Shown piece after piece: positions 51,275 to 60,063 of a stretch of DNA of 64,000 nt (positions are counted from its first letter, which is position 1; every line of letters starts with the position of its first letter). The position numbers were made by a program, and so were the translations under genes. The notes below the pieces were generated by a model that was not told where the DNA came from, searched no databases, and worked only from the letters and a program-made list of their open reading frames with translations. The stretch is taken from contig JAJYOK010000014.1 of assembly GCA_021796215.1 (NCBI GenBank), forward strand, positions 1 to 64,000. Reading direction: 5' to 3'. This stretch comes from Bacteroidota bacterium. Lineage in GTDB: Bacteria; Bacteroidota; Ignavibacteria; UBA10030; UBA8401.

Positions 51275-53710
51275 TTATTTAAAAACCGATTCATCGGTTT
51301 CTCTATAATAATCCGACGGCAGCATCGGCAGCGGCTCGCCGTTGTGCTCAAGACGGAATTTCAAATACTCAACCGTCGCATCCTTTTTTATATCAAAGCC
51401 GATAAGCCGCGGCGCAAAGGCATCGAGATTGAACAAGTTCATCGCCGGATATTCGACGATCTTTACCTCCTCATCCTTTCCAATTCCCGCCTTCGCTTTG
51501 GCAATTGCAATAGCATCCGAAAGTCCGCCGAGCACATCCACTAAGCCGTTCGCTTCTCCGTCATAACCGGACCAGACTCTTCCCTGGGCAATCGCTTCAA
51601 TGTCGTCAAACTTTTTCTTCCTTCCGTCGGCAGCCTTCTGCACGAAATCTTTGTACAGAGCTTTAATGCTGCGCTCCATCTTTCCCCGCTCAACGTCGGT
51701 AAGATTTCTGTCCGGCAGCGTCAACCCGAAGAACGGCATCGTCATTCCGAAGCCGAGGTCTGCATGCTCGCCTGCTTTCACAAAATCGGTAGAAACGCCG
51801 AGCGATTCTTTCGCGCTCTTGTTATACAGCCATCCTCCGATAACACCGATGGAACCGGTGATAGTGTTCGGCGCCGCAACAATCGTATCGGCATACATCG
51901 AAAGCCAGTAGCCGCCCGATGCCGCAACATATCCCTGCGAAACGATGACAGGCTTTTTCCCTTTCGCTTTCTTCAGCGCTTCGGCAATATAATCCGATGC
52001 CATCGCATCGCCGCCGGGAGAATCAACACGAAGCACAATTCCTTTTACGCGCGGATCATCAACCGCCGCCTCAACATCTTTCACTAAATGCCGCGCAGCA
52101 ATTCCTTCATCCATTGCAACAGCGCCAAGCGCATAGATCAGGGCAATCCGCGGCGGCTCGCCCCAGTGATTATCCGACGGTAACCGATTCTTCGCAAGCA
52201 TGAACGGAGGAACCATGAATTGAGGTCCACCTTCAAGAGCTTTCGCCATCTTCTCAACCACATCCCATCTTCCGATCGTGTCAACCAATCCGTTCGCGCG
52301 TGCATCGTTCGGAAGAAAAAGAGTTTTGTCGTTGACCAACGAATCGAACTGTGAGGAAGAAAAATTCCTCGACTCGCAAATATCTGTTTTAGCCAAACGG
52401 TAATCGTCGTCAACTAACTTCTGGCGCTGTTCGCGGTCGGCGTCAGACATTTTATCGCGGGAAAATGTTTCGTCCGCAGATTTGTATTTGAAGAATCTCC
52501 ACTCGTCAAAACCGATTCCTAACTTTTCCAGCGATCCTTTCAGATACATTCTTCCCATCACGAACCCTTGCAGCATCAACATTCCGCTCGGGTCCATAAC
52601 AATTTTATCTGCCACAGAAGCAAAGTGATATTCATCTATGCCGCCGCGGTCAATAAAAATGATCACGTGCTTCCCCGCCGCTTTGAATTCTTTCAGCTTC
52701 TCCCTCAGTTCCCACAGCATTTCCTGATTCGCACTCATCCCGGATGTGTTGATCGCAATTCCCGAAACCGCAGGATCGGATTCGGCGGCATCTATCGCAT
52801 CAAGCAATCCAAGGAGTGTTTTGCTTTTATCGAACAAAAGATAACGCCGGTATTTGATAGGACCGTAGAGATTCAGGTCGAGATATTCTTTCTTCTTGAC
52901 GAAATACGACTGAAAAATATTTCTGTCGTACGCGCCAATGCGGATTCCGTACGTGTTGTAGCTGTATCTGCCGGATTCATCGTACCGCGCCTGCGATTCA
53001 ATTCCGATTGCGCCGAGGCTGATTTGTAACCCGGCTGAGATTGCTTTTGTGTCGAAGTATCTCGCTGTTGCGCGGACACCCGGCAAAAATTCTACCGCCG
53101 CCCCTGCACTCCATTTAGGAAGAGATGAGACGCGGTATTTTTCCATCGTGTAATCGGCAAACAATGCAAGCAGCTCGTTGCCGAACGGGCGGACTGCCGC
53201 GTCAATAACGCCTTCCTTGTCAGTGCCGTGCATCGCCGCCGTTCCGACAAGTCCTAACGATGCATACACGCTCGGGCGGAACAGCGCACCAACGTTGACA
53301 ATGTTTGAGTAGTCCTTGTACGGGTCATTAGAATTTGTCCAGCCGTATGTTATTCCAAAACTCACTGCGCGACTCCCGCTGCTGAGCGAAAGTCTGTAAT
53401 CGGTCGTGTAAAAGATGGGACCTCTTTGCTTCACAGCACCAAACCCGAAATGAGGAACCGCTGCAAAGATGCCCAGCCGGTTTACATTACCGATATAAGA
53501 AAGCGGGTTCGACCACGCGACAAGCAGGTCGGGCGAATCAAGATAATTGAGCAGCGCCGGATTATCGAAACCGTACAATCCGTACTTCATCGCGCCCGGC
53601 GACGTCATCGAAAAATCATTTTGATAATATGAAGAATGAATTGTCGGCTGGGCAGAAAGAAAAGAGATCGCAGCGAGATTCAGAAGGAAAAATAACTTCG
53701 AGCGGAACAT
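51275..53710 (-). CDS. sppA: SppA-type signal peptide peptidase with N-terminal barrel-like domain
   Basis: 811 aa. Signal peptide (~1-19), an outer-membrane-like beta-rich region (~20-270: alternating strands, Tyr/Gly-rich), then two SppA repeats. Catalytic Lys in FKYKSADETF (~407) and catalytic Ser in YVAASGGYWLS (~597) match the Ser-Lys dyad of tandem SppA. RVDSPGGDAMASDYI sets the oxyanion region. Normal 67K SppA proteins are about 600-620 aa, so the N-terminal ~250 residues are extra. ATG 53710 is chosen because GGAGG lies just upstream. Confidence 0.88.
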   Translation of the reverse strand: MFRSKLFFLLNLAAISFLSAQPTIHSSYYQNDFSMTSPGAMKYGLYGFDNPALLNYLDSPDLLVAWSNPLSYIGNVNRLGIFAAVPHFGFGAVKQRGPIFYTTDYRLSLSSGSRAVSFGITYGWTNSNDPYKDYSNIVNVGALFRPSVYASLGLVGTAAMHGTDKEGVIDAAVRPFGNELLALFADYTMEKYRVSSLPKWSAGAAVEFLPGVRATARYFDTKAISAGLQISLGAIGIESQARYDESGRYSYNTYGIRIGAYDRNIFQSYFVKKKEYLDLNLYGPIKYRRYLLFDKSKTLLGLLDAIDAAESDPAVSGIAINTSGMSANQEMLWELREKLKEFKAAGKHVIIFIDRGGIDEYHFASVADKIVMDPSGMLMLQGFVMGRMYLKGSLEKLGIGFDEWRFFKYKSADETFSRDKMSDADREQRQKLVDDDYRLAKTDICESRNFSSSQFDSLVNDKTLFLPNDARANGLVDTIGRWDVVEKMAKALEGGPQFMVPPFMLAKNRLPSDNHWGEPPRIALIYALGAVAMDEGIAARHLVKDVEAAVDDPRVKGIVLRVDSPGGDAMASDYIAEALKKAKGKKPVIVSQGYVAASGGYWLSMYADTIVAAPNTITGSIGVIGGWLYNKSAKESLGVSTDFVKAGEHADLGFGMTMPFFGLTLPDRNLTDVERGKMERSIKALYKDFVQKAADGRKKKFDDIEAIAQGRVWSGYDGEANGLVDVLGGLSDAIAIAKAKAGIGKDEEVKIVEYPAMNLFNLDAFAPRLIGFDIKKDATVEYLKFRLEHNGEPLPMLPSDYYRETDESVFK

Positions 53711-53832
53711 AAGCACCTCCGACTGAGTAAGAATAGTTAAGAATTATTACCCCTGAAGACTCAGCCAAAGTACGAGATATAGGACGATTTTGCAAATACC
53801 AAAACGAGAGGTAATGCTTTAGTTTACTTCAG

Positions 53833-53901
53833 CGTCATTACGGCGAAAGCCGGAATCCAGAAATTTGAGCACCGGATGCCAGCTTTCGCTGGCATGACAT
53901 T
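53833..53901. repeat. GTCAT-bounded double hairpin between sppA and the VOC gene
   Basis: GTCATTACGGCGAAAGCCGG at the left and GCCAGCTTTCGCTGGCATGAC at the right, so the element is bounded by GTCAT...ATGAC with two GC-rich hairpins. This form of interspersed repeat is very widespread in bacteria. The rest of the 248-bp gap shows nothing else clear. Confidence 0.65.
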
Positions 53902-53958
53902 CGTTTTTTATTCAAGCATATCAAACCGTAACAGTACCAAGCGAGATGGAATCTTGCT

Positions 53959-54864
53959 CTACAGCGCCTGAGAAGAAATTACAACCCTGTTCTTATCTTC
54001 ATCATTGAAAGAAAATGAGAGACTACGATCGCCTTCTGTAATATTCCCCGGAGATATTCCGGTATCAACGGCACGGACACGGATCTCTTCAACTGTAGTT
54101 CTGTCCGGAACTTCAACGGAAAAAGAAATTAACCCGGCAGCGTTATCAGGCGGCGGAGGCGCGCCTTTTCCCGCCCAAATATTTACCCCGATGTGATGAT
54201 GATAGCCGCCGGCTGAAAGAAATAAAGCACCCGGATATGTCCGCTGCGTTACATCCATTCCCAAAATTGCGTTGTAGAATTTCTCCGCTTTGCCGAGATC
54301 GGAAACATGAAGATGAACATGTCCGATATCTGTACCGGAGTGAACACCAAAATGGTCTCCGCCTTTAAGGTGGAGACCATCTTCTTTACTTGCCTCTCCA
54401 AGAAGATTTTCAACATCAAGCTGAAGTGATCCCATTGCTATCTGATCGCCGCTCCACTTCCATTCCGTGCGCGGACGGTCAACGTACAATTCAATTCCGT
54501 TATTATCCGGATCGGCAAGATACAATGCTTCGCTCACAATATGATCGGCAAAGCCCTGAAACTGCCAATGATGGTTCAACAAATTCCGGAAAACTCCGGC
54601 AAGCGCACGGCGATTTGGAAAACGAATTGCCACATGATACAAACCCGTTGTATGCGGCGGCTTCGGCTGTGCGCCGGCGTGTTCAGTCAGGAGAATAATA
54701 GCCGGAGATTTTCCTGTCGCAGAAAGTTCAGCCATTGAACTGTTGCGGCTAATTTCCTTGAAGCCAAGAAGCTCTCTATAGAAGTGAAGCGAGCGTTCAA
54801 GATTTGAAACCCGCAGATGAACGTTTCCTATATGTGCTTCCGGCGGAAGGCGATATGTGTTCAT
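53959..54864 (-). CDS. Two-domain VOC protein, MhqO-like ring-cleavage dioxygenase
   Basis: 301 aa. Two VOC halves: HIGNVHLRVSNLERSLHFYREL (~11-32) and IGHVHLHVSDLGKAEKFYNAIL (~175-196), with further His in GGYHHHIGVNIW and a C-terminal acidic residue as iron ligands. Length and layout match extradiol dioxygenase-like proteins such as MhqO/CatE. It is the last gene of a MarR-nitroreductase-YceI-DoxX operon, which points to catechol or quinone metabolism. Confidence 0.8.
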   Translation of the reverse strand: MNTYRLPPEAHIGNVHLRVSNLERSLHFYRELLGFKEISRNSSMAELSATGKSPAIILLTEHAGAQPKPPHTTGLYHVAIRFPNRRALAGVFRNLLNHHWQFQGFADHIVSEALYLADPDNNGIELYVDRPRTEWKWSGDQIAMGSLQLDVENLLGEASKEDGLHLKGGDHFGVHSGTDIGHVHLHVSDLGKAEKFYNAILGMDVTQRTYPGALFLSAGGYHHHIGVNIWAGKGAPPPPDNAAGLISFSVEVPDRTTVEEIRVRAVDTGISPGNITEGDRSLSFSFNDEDKNRVVISSQAL

Positions 54865-54913
54865 ACTCGCTCTTTCTTTATATTAACTGCGGTGCTTTTT
54901 CGGCACAACAAGA

Positions 54914-55342
54914 TTATTCTGCCCGAAAGAGTTTTGAATCAACACTCAGCTTTCCGGGTCCAAGCAGAAACACCGCCAATGAAATAACCAGCAATGTAAG
55001 TGGAAATTCAAATCCGCTTGGAGCGAAAAATCCGTTCTTCAAGTGCACTGCGAGAATAGCAACCGCCATATCAATTGCCAGGCCGGCAGCAAAAATACGT
55101 GTTACTATTCCGAACAACATCGCAAAGCCTCCGAGAAATTCTGTAAAGCTTGCGATGTAAGCAAGAAATACCGGAATATGCATCTTCGACACAAAGAATT
55201 GCGTGGTTGTTGCTAATCCGTATCCTCCGAAAATGCCGAGCACCTTTTGTGAACCATGCGCAATGAACACTGCCGCAAGAACGAGGCGCAAAATAAAAAC
55301 CGGATACGACTCGTCGAGAAAAGGTTTTGTGAATTGTTTCAT
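54914..55342 (-). CDS. DoxX-family membrane protein, MhqP-like
   Basis: 142 aa, four membrane helices. FIAHGSQKVLGIFGGYG (~27-43) is the DoxX signature and EFLGGFAMLFGIVTRIFA follows. Family members associate with quinone or thiol oxidation and with electrophile response. Located 50 bp upstream of the VOC gene and 26 bp downstream of yceI in the same operon. Confidence 0.88.
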   Translation of the reverse strand: MKQFTKPFLDESYPVFILRLVLAAVFIAHGSQKVLGIFGGYGLATTTQFFVSKMHIPVFLAYIASFTEFLGGFAMLFGIVTRIFAAGLAIDMAVAILAVHLKNGFFAPSGFEFPLTLLVISLAVFLLGPGKLSVDSKLFRAE

Positions 55343-55368
55343 AATAATTCTCCCTCTTGGTTTGTGAA

Positions 55369-55977
55369 TTATTTTTGACGAATGAATTCAAGATTCAACG
55401 TGATCTCGACAGACTTCCCAACAAGTAAACCGCCTGTTTCGATTGTTTGGTTCCACTGCAATCCGAAATCGAAGCGATTGATGTTTGTTGTCCCTTTGAA
55501 TCCGGCGCGCAGATTCCCCCACGGATCTACAGCTTGTCCGAAAAATTCGGTGCGGATTTCCACCGGCTTCGTGATTCCGTGGATCGTCAGGTCGCCTTCC
55601 AATATGTACCGTTCATCGTCAATCTTCTCGAATGACCGGCTGACGAAAGAAAGCTCCGGATATTTTTCAACGTCAAAGAAATCCGCCGACGCAAGATGTT
55701 TATCGCGGTCAGAATTTTCAGTTGTGATGCTGCCCGCTTTGATTGTTGCCGCAATTTCGCTTCCGGAAAAATCTTCATTATGTTGAGTGAGTGCCGCCTC
55801 GAACTCTTTGAACTTTCCTGTTACTTCTGCAATCACCATGTGGCGGATGGAAAATTGCACATTGGTGTGCGCCGGATCTGTTTTCCATCTAACGATATTC
55901 TTCGCCGTGCTTTCCTTTGTGACGGACTGTTCAAGAATTTCTGTCCCAACGGGATTGTCAACATTGTTGCTACTCAT
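55369..55977 (-). CDS. YceI-family protein
   Basis: 202 aa. YceI lipocalin-like barrel: WKTDPAHTNVQFSIRHM (~31-47), GKFKEFEAALTQ, and DRDKHLASADFFDVEKYPEL (~88-107) are family hallmarks. YceI proteins bind isoprenoid quinones or other amphiphiles in a hydrophobic pocket. There is no signal peptide, so this one is probably cytosolic. Part of the MarR-controlled operon. Confidence 0.92.
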   Translation of the reverse strand: MSSNNVDNPVGTEILEQSVTKESTAKNIVRWKTDPAHTNVQFSIRHMVIAEVTGKFKEFEAALTQHNEDFSGSEIAATIKAGSITTENSDRDKHLASADFFDVEKYPELSFVSRSFEKIDDERYILEGDLTIHGITKPVEIRTEFFGQAVDPWGNLRAGFKGTTNINRFDFGLQWNQTIETGGLLVGKSVEITLNLEFIRQK

Positions 55978-56014
55978 TGTAATACTCCTTATTTAAACAA
56001 ATGTAAATGGATCG

Positions 56015-56641
56015 TTAATTAAAATTGAATTCCTTTTCATCTTCAATGCCAGTCAATTGCGATGATATACCCCAATGACTTTCGAAAACAAAATCTTTTA
56101 CGGGCTTTCGCTTACGTATTGCTGCAGGCAGGGATTTTGTTTCATCAAAATATCCGACCGCAAGAACCGCTATCGGCTCAAATCCCTGCGGCACAGAAAA
56201 TTCTTCCTTGATTTTTTCGCGCGAAAATCCGCCCATCTGATGAACATGTAATCCAAGCGCCGTCGCCTGAAATGTCAGATGTGCCGACGCTGCACCGAGG
56301 TCGTACAAAGCGTGATGATTTGTTCTGCCATCAACTTCAAAATTTTGTTTTGCAAGAGACACGATAAGTACCGGCGCATGCCGCGCCCATTCCTGATTGC
56401 GTGGTGCGAGCGCATTGAGAATGCGTTCGAAGTCGGCTGGATTTTCTTTTTCTGCAACAATGTACGCCCACGGTTGTTCATTGAACGACGACGGTGTACT
56501 TTGAGCCGCTTGAAAAATAGCCGTTAGTTTTTCCCGTTCAACGCCGCGAGGTGAAAAATCACGCGGGCTCCATCTCTTCTGAATCAAGTCGTGAACTGCA
56601 ACTGTTCCTTTTTCATTATTTCCAATAATCACAACAACCAT
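56015..56641 (-). CDS. Nitroreductase-family FMN oxidoreductase, MhqN-like
   Basis: 208 aa from ATG 56641, preceded by AAAGGAAAGG. KRWSPRDFSPRGV, QAAQSTPSSFNEQPWAYIV (~50-68) and the later GLHVHQMGGFSREKI and LAVGYFD segments are typical of NfsB/NfnB-like flavoenzymes using NAD(P)H to reduce quinones or nitroaromatics. An in-frame ATG at 56764 lies inside marR and is not needed. First enzyme gene after marR. Confidence 0.88.
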   Translation of the reverse strand: MVVVIIGNNEKGTVAVHDLIQKRWSPRDFSPRGVEREKLTAIFQAAQSTPSSFNEQPWAYIVAEKENPADFERILNALAPRNQEWARHAPVLIVSLAKQNFEVDGRTNHHALYDLGAASAHLTFQATALGLHVHQMGGFSREKIKEEFSVPQGFEPIAVLAVGYFDETKSLPAAIRKRKPVKDFVFESHWGISSQLTGIEDEKEFNFN

Positions 56642-56653
56642 CCTTTCCTTTAA

Positions 56654-56677
56654 ATTATAACATTTTGAATTTGAAAT
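56654..56677 (-). promoter_or_regulatory. Candidate promoter and MarR operator before the nitroreductase gene
   Basis: Minus strand TATAAT (56654-56659) just before the ribosome-binding site, with an AT-rich near-palindrome ATTTCAAATTCAAAAT (56662-56677) in the promoter spacer. The TTTCAAnTTCAAA core is shared with the operator upstream of marR. Confidence 0.4.
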
Positions 56678-56693
56678 ATAGTTCCAAAAAAAT

Positions 56694-57152
56694 TTAAGCT
56701 TTTTCCTGTAAAGCCGTGCCGAGTTTCTTAAGAAGCATGGACAATTCTTTTTGTTCATCTGCACTTAGCACTGATGAAATTTCGGCAACGAACTCAGCAT
56801 GTTTTTTGAAAACCTCATTAAACAACTTGGTTCCTTTTTCAGTAAGGCGAACCGTAATTGTTCTGCGATCTTCTCCTTCCCTCACCCTTTCAACCAGGCC
56901 TTCGCGCTCAAGATTGTCTACGACAACTGTAACATTGCCGCCGCTTACCAACATTTTTCCGCAAAAATCGCCAATCTTCATCGGCCCAAGATGACCAAGC
57001 GTTTCGAGCAAACCAAACTGTGGCTGCGTCAAGCCATAGCTCGCAATATCCTTACCCGTTAATCTGTTAAACGTTGAAAAAGCCCGGGCTAATTTCACCC
57101 ACATGCTCAACGCCAGATCAGCCTTTTCTCCGTATTTTTTTGTAGATTTCAT
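56694..57152 (-). CDS. MarR-family transcriptional regulator, MhqR-like
   Basis: 152 aa. Winged helix: [28 protein letters not shown] (~41-68), recognition helix [18 protein letters not shown] (~70-87) and wing [17 protein letters not shown]. One Cys (~64) near the DNA-binding domain could be a redox switch. Its promoter overlaps a palindromic operator, suggesting autorepression, and the same motif precedes the nitroreductase gene. Substrate class inferred from the operon: quinones or other electrophiles. Confidence 0.9.
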   Translation of the reverse strand: MKSTKKYGEKADLALSMWVKLARAFSTFNRLTGKDIASYGLTQPQFGLLETLGHLGPMKIGDFCGKMLVSGGNVTVVVDNLEREGLVERVREGEDRRTITVRLTEKGTKLFNEVFKKHAEFVAEISSVLSADEQKELSMLLKKLGTALQEKA

Positions 57153-57162
57153 ATATTTTAAG

Positions 57163-57210
57163 TTTGAATTATTTCAATTCAAATATAATGGATGTACAAC
57201 CATTTGTCAA
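57163..57210 (-). promoter_or_regulatory. marR promoter with overlapping operator
   Basis: Minus strand TTGACA (57205-57210), exactly 17 bp, TATATT (57182-57187). Immediately downstream and touching the -10 box lies a palindrome with perfect 8-bp arms TTTGAATT (57163-57170) and AATTCAAA (57176-57183) around ATTTC. A repressor bound there would block transcription start. Confidence 0.7.
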
Positions 57211-57295
57211 GTACTTTTTCAAAAATTCTTTTAGCGGTGAGAGATATTCGATTCCTCTAATTAAAAAGCCTTATTTATCACAGAAGAAAAATCTA

Positions 57296-57324
57296 TTGCG
57301 GAGCAAGACAAAAATTCATATATT
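57296..57324 (+). promoter_or_regulatory. Candidate promoter of rpmB
   Basis: TTGCGG (57296-57301), 17 bp, TATATT (57319-57324), 44 bp before the rpmB ATG; GAAAGGAT follows upstream of the start. Confidence 0.5.
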
Positions 57325-57367
57325 CTTGAACGAAATTAAGAACCGAAAGAAAGGATTAAAGACTATC

Positions 57368-57559
57368 ATGGCTAAAGTTTGTGAAATATGCGGCAAAAAG
57401 CCGATGACGGGGCACCATGTCAGCCACGCCAATAACAGAACTCCACGCCGCTGGCTTCCCAATTTGCAGGAAGTGCGTGCCGTTGTCAACGGTTCCGTCA
57501 AGCGTGTGGTTGTATGCAGTTCATGTTTGAAAGCGGGAAAAATTCAAAAAGCTGTTTAG
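57368..57559 (+). CDS. rpmB: 50S ribosomal protein L28
   Basis: 63 aa, starting [23 protein letters not shown] with the CxxC (5-8) and C-terminal CSSC pair of the zinc-binding form of L28. ATG 57368 is chosen over an in-frame ATG far upstream. A perfect 13-bp terminator hairpin follows, so it is probably monocistronic. Confidence 0.97.
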   Translation: MAKVCEICGKKPMTGHHVSHANNRTPRRWLPNLQEVRAVVNGSVKRVVVCSSCLKAGKIQKAV

Positions 57560-57580
57560 GTAAAAATTCGCTTTGCGCAA

Positions 57581-57617
57581 AAAAAAAGCCATCATGCGAT
57601 GGCTTTTTTTCTTTCTC
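57581..57617 (+). terminator. Intrinsic terminator of rpmB
   Basis: AAAAAAAGCCATC (57581-57593), 4-nt loop ATGC, GATGGCTTTTTTT (57598-57610). Perfect 13-bp stem with a U-run, 22 bp after the rpmB stop. Confidence 0.92.
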
Positions 57618-57662
57618 CCCCTCCCTCTTTTTTCTTCTACCGTAATTCCTTACCTTAACTAT

Positions 57663-58277
57663 ATGTCACCGCCCAATCAATTGACACTTGTTCGTGTAAT
57701 TCTGACGCCGGTCTTCGCTTTCTTGCTCATATCAGATTCAACGACAAACAAACAATTAGCGCTGCTCGTGTACGTTATCGCCGCGCTCACCGATTGGTAT
57801 GACGGCTGGGTCGCACGGCGCTGGGGTTTCATAACACGATGGGGAAAGTTTTTTGATCCGCTCGCCGATAAAATTCTCACTTCGACAGCCTTCATCATGT
57901 TCGCGTGGATCGGCTATGCTGATGCGTGGATGGTGTGGATTATTGTCGTGCGCGATCTATTGGTCACAGCGCTCCGCTCATATACAGAATATAAAGGAAA
58001 GCCGGTTGACACCAGCAAGTTTGCAAAAACAAAAACGTTTGTGCAGCTCGTCGTTATTTATCTTTTCCTCATCGCGTATGTTGTACGAAATTCACCGGCA
58101 TTGTACAGCATCGCCGGAACTATTGTCAATCGCATCATGATACCGGAAGTAACGTTCAGCGCAATGCTGATTGTTACATTCCTCACTGCATGGACAGGAA
58201 TTTTGTACGCAGTGCGTAATTGGCAAACCATTAAAGATCTTTTCTCGACGCATGCCCGAACCGCAGAATCGGAGTAA
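57663..58277 (+). CDS. pgsA: CDP-diacylglycerol-glycerol-3-phosphate 3-phosphatidyltransferase
   Basis: 204 aa. First committed step to phosphatidylglycerol. The CDP-alcohol phosphotransferase motif D-G-x2-A-R-x8-G-x3-D-x3-D is visible as DWYDGWVARRWGFITRWGKFFDPLAD (~41-66). Several membrane helices. ATG 57663 (MSPPNQLTL) is chosen because the longer frame runs back into the rpmB terminator. Overlaps pgpA by 26 bp. Confidence 0.95.
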   Translation: MSPPNQLTLVRVILTPVFAFLLISDSTTNKQLALLVYVIAALTDWYDGWVARRWGFITRWGKFFDPLADKILTSTAFIMFAWIGYADAWMVWIIVVRDLLVTALRSYTEYKGKPVDTSKFAKTKTFVQLVVIYLFLIAYVVRNSPALYSIAGTIVNRIMIPEVTFSAMLIVTFLTAWTGILYAVRNWQTIKDLFSTHARTAESE

Positions 58278-58752
58278 CACCGGCGCAACAGCTTCGCCTT
58301 CTTCTCTCTCGCCGCTGACAAAAATTTTTGGCTCCGCTCTTTACTCTGGATTTTCACCCGTTGCGTCGGGCACTGCCGGTTCATTCGTCGGATTGCTGAT
58401 TTATTTTCTTCCCTCCTTCGAAAAAATTTATATCATTCTGCCGCTTTCGTGTTTCATTCTTGTGTTGGGTGCCTTCGCCGCCGAAAAAATGGAGGCCGTG
58501 TATGGCTCTGATCCGCGGCAAGTGACAATTGATGAATTATTGGGAATGTGGGTCAGTTTGATTTTTCTTCAGAAAACAATTCCAATTGCAGCACTTGCGT
58601 TTGTTATCTTTAGAATTCTCGATATCGTCAAGCCATGGCCTGCGAGCCTTTTCGACAAACGAAACGGCGGGTGGAATATTATGCTCGATGATGTCGTGGC
58701 GGGAATCTATACAAACCTTCTGCTTCAGATTGGAATTTACTTCTTCTCATAA
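58252..58752 (+). CDS. pgpA: Phosphatidylglycerophosphatase A
   Basis: 166 aa. Dephosphorylates phosphatidylglycerophosphate made by PgsA. SGFSPVASGTAGSFVG (~34-49), DPRQVTIDELLGMW (~86-99) and DIVKPWPASLFDKRNGGWNIMLDDVVAG (~124-151) are PgpA motifs with the conserved acidic residues. Start ATG 58252, inside the end of pgsA, so the two are translationally coupled steps of one pathway. Confidence 0.93.
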   Translation: MPEPQNRSNTGATASPSSLSPLTKIFGSALYSGFSPVASGTAGSFVGLLIYFLPSFEKIYIILPLSCFILVLGAFAAEKMEAVYGSDPRQVTIDELLGMWVSLIFLQKTIPIAALAFVIFRILDIVKPWPASLFDKRNGGWNIMLDDVVAGIYTNLLLQIGIYFFS

Positions 58753-58770
58753 GTGTATTTCAAAAAATTC

Positions 58771-60063
58771 ATGAACGGCGAAATTATTACTATTGGCGAT
58801 GAACTGCTTATCGGGCAGGTCATCAATACGAATCAGGCATTTATTGCTGAACAGCTTAACGGCGTTGGAATTTATGTCGAATTCATGTCGAGTGTCGGCG
58901 ATAACCTTACACACATTTTCGATGCGTTTGCAACGGCGATGAAGCGTGCAAATGTTGTGTGCGTTACCGGCGGACTTGGTCCCACGCACGACGACATTAC
59001 AAAGCAAGCGCTATGCAAGTTCTTCAAAACCGAGCTTGTCGTACATCAGCAAACTTTAAATAAAATTAAAGTGCTTTTTGAACAAAGAAATCTTCGTATG
59101 ACACAAGCAAGCGCAGATCAGGCTTTGGTGCCGCGCGGATGCACTGTGTTGGAAAACGCAATCGGCAGCGCACCGGGAATGCTGTTCGAAGATCGTTCAA
59201 CGACAGAAGAAAAATATCTCATCGCAATGCCGGGCGTTCCATTCGAAATGGAAAAAATCGTCGCAGACAGTGTCATTCCTTTTTTCGAAAAGAAAAAACT
59301 TTCATCAATTGTACGGCATCGCACGCTGAAAACAACCGGCATCAGCGAATCTGTTCTCTCTGAAAAATTAGGCAGCATTCAGGAAATTACCGGCACGGAT
59401 GGCTCTTTAACGCTGGCATTTTTGCCAAATCCATTCGGCACAAAACTTCGTCTCACTGTTCGCGAACACTCCATCGAAGCCGCCGAACAAAAACTATTGC
59501 ATGCTGAAACGCTGATCCGCTCAAAAGCAGAAAAATATATTTACAGTTCAAGCGAGCTTGAATTGGAAGATGTCATCGGCGAACTTTTTCGTGAGCGAAA
59601 ACTCACGCTCGCAACAGCCGAATCGTGTACCGGCGGAATGATCGCCAACCGCATCACGAATGTTTCAGGAAGTTCGGAATATTTTCTCCGCGGACATGTT
59701 ACGTACAGCAATATTTCAAAAACAGAATTGCTTTCGGTGGATGAAAACATCCTTGCAAAATACGGAGCTGTCAGCCGTGAGGTTGCCGAAGCAATGGCGT
59801 CTGGTGCGCGGGAGAGCGCTAAATCTGACATTGCAATCTCCACAACCGGCATTGCCGGACCTACAGGCGGAACTTCCGAAAAACCGGTCGGACTTGTGTG
59901 GATCGGTTACGCTGACCGCGAAATTACTTTTGCGATGAAATTCAATTTCGGCGATCATCGTTTGCGATTTAAGGAAAGAGCAAGCCAAGCGGCGCTGGAG
60001 CTGCTGAGAAGAAAACTGCTGGGAATTCCGGTTATTGAAAATCCGCCGGGGCGGAAAGAATGA
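58771..60063 (+). CDS. cinA: CinA-family protein (nicotinamide mononucleotide deamidase-type)
   Basis: 430 aa. N-terminal MoaB/MogA-like domain (GDELLIGQVINTNQAFIAEQL at ~8-28, TGGLGPTHDDITKQAL) and C-terminal CinA domain (~265-415) with TAESCTGGMIANRITNVSGSSEYF and TTGIAGPTGG. The latter domain deamidates NMN in several bacteria. ATG 58771 is used; a GTG at 58753 is possible. Upstream of thpR and recA, a common placement of cinA. Confidence 0.93.
   Translation: MNGEIITIGDELLIGQVINTNQAFIAEQLNGVGIYVEFMSSVGDNLTHIFDAFATAMKRANVVCVTGGLGPTHDDITKQALCKFFKTELVVHQQTLNKIKVLFEQRNLRMTQASADQALVPRGCTVLENAIGSAPGMLFEDRSTTEEKYLIAMPGVPFEMEKIVADSVIPFFEKKKLSSIVRHRTLKTTGISESVLSEKLGSIQEITGTDGSLTLAFLPNPFGTKLRLTVREHSIEAAEQKLLHAETLIRSKAEKYIYSSSELELEDVIGELFRERKLTLATAESCTGGMIANRITNVSGSSEYFLRGHVTYSNISKTELLSVDENILAKYGAVSREVAEAMASGARESAKSDIAISTTGIAGPTGGTSEKPVGLVWIGYADREITFAMKFNFGDHRLRFKERASQAALELLRRKLLGIPVIENPPGRKE

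Noticed and set aside
57164-57367. N-terminal extension of L28 in the same frame
   Set aside because: L28 begins at [11 protein letters not shown]; the upstream stretch is AT-rich promoter region with a TTGCGG-17-TATATT match.
57573-57662. Longer N-terminus of PgsA including a hydrophobic segment
   Set aside because: The extra codons lie in and just after the rpmB terminator; the family start matches MSPPNQLTL.
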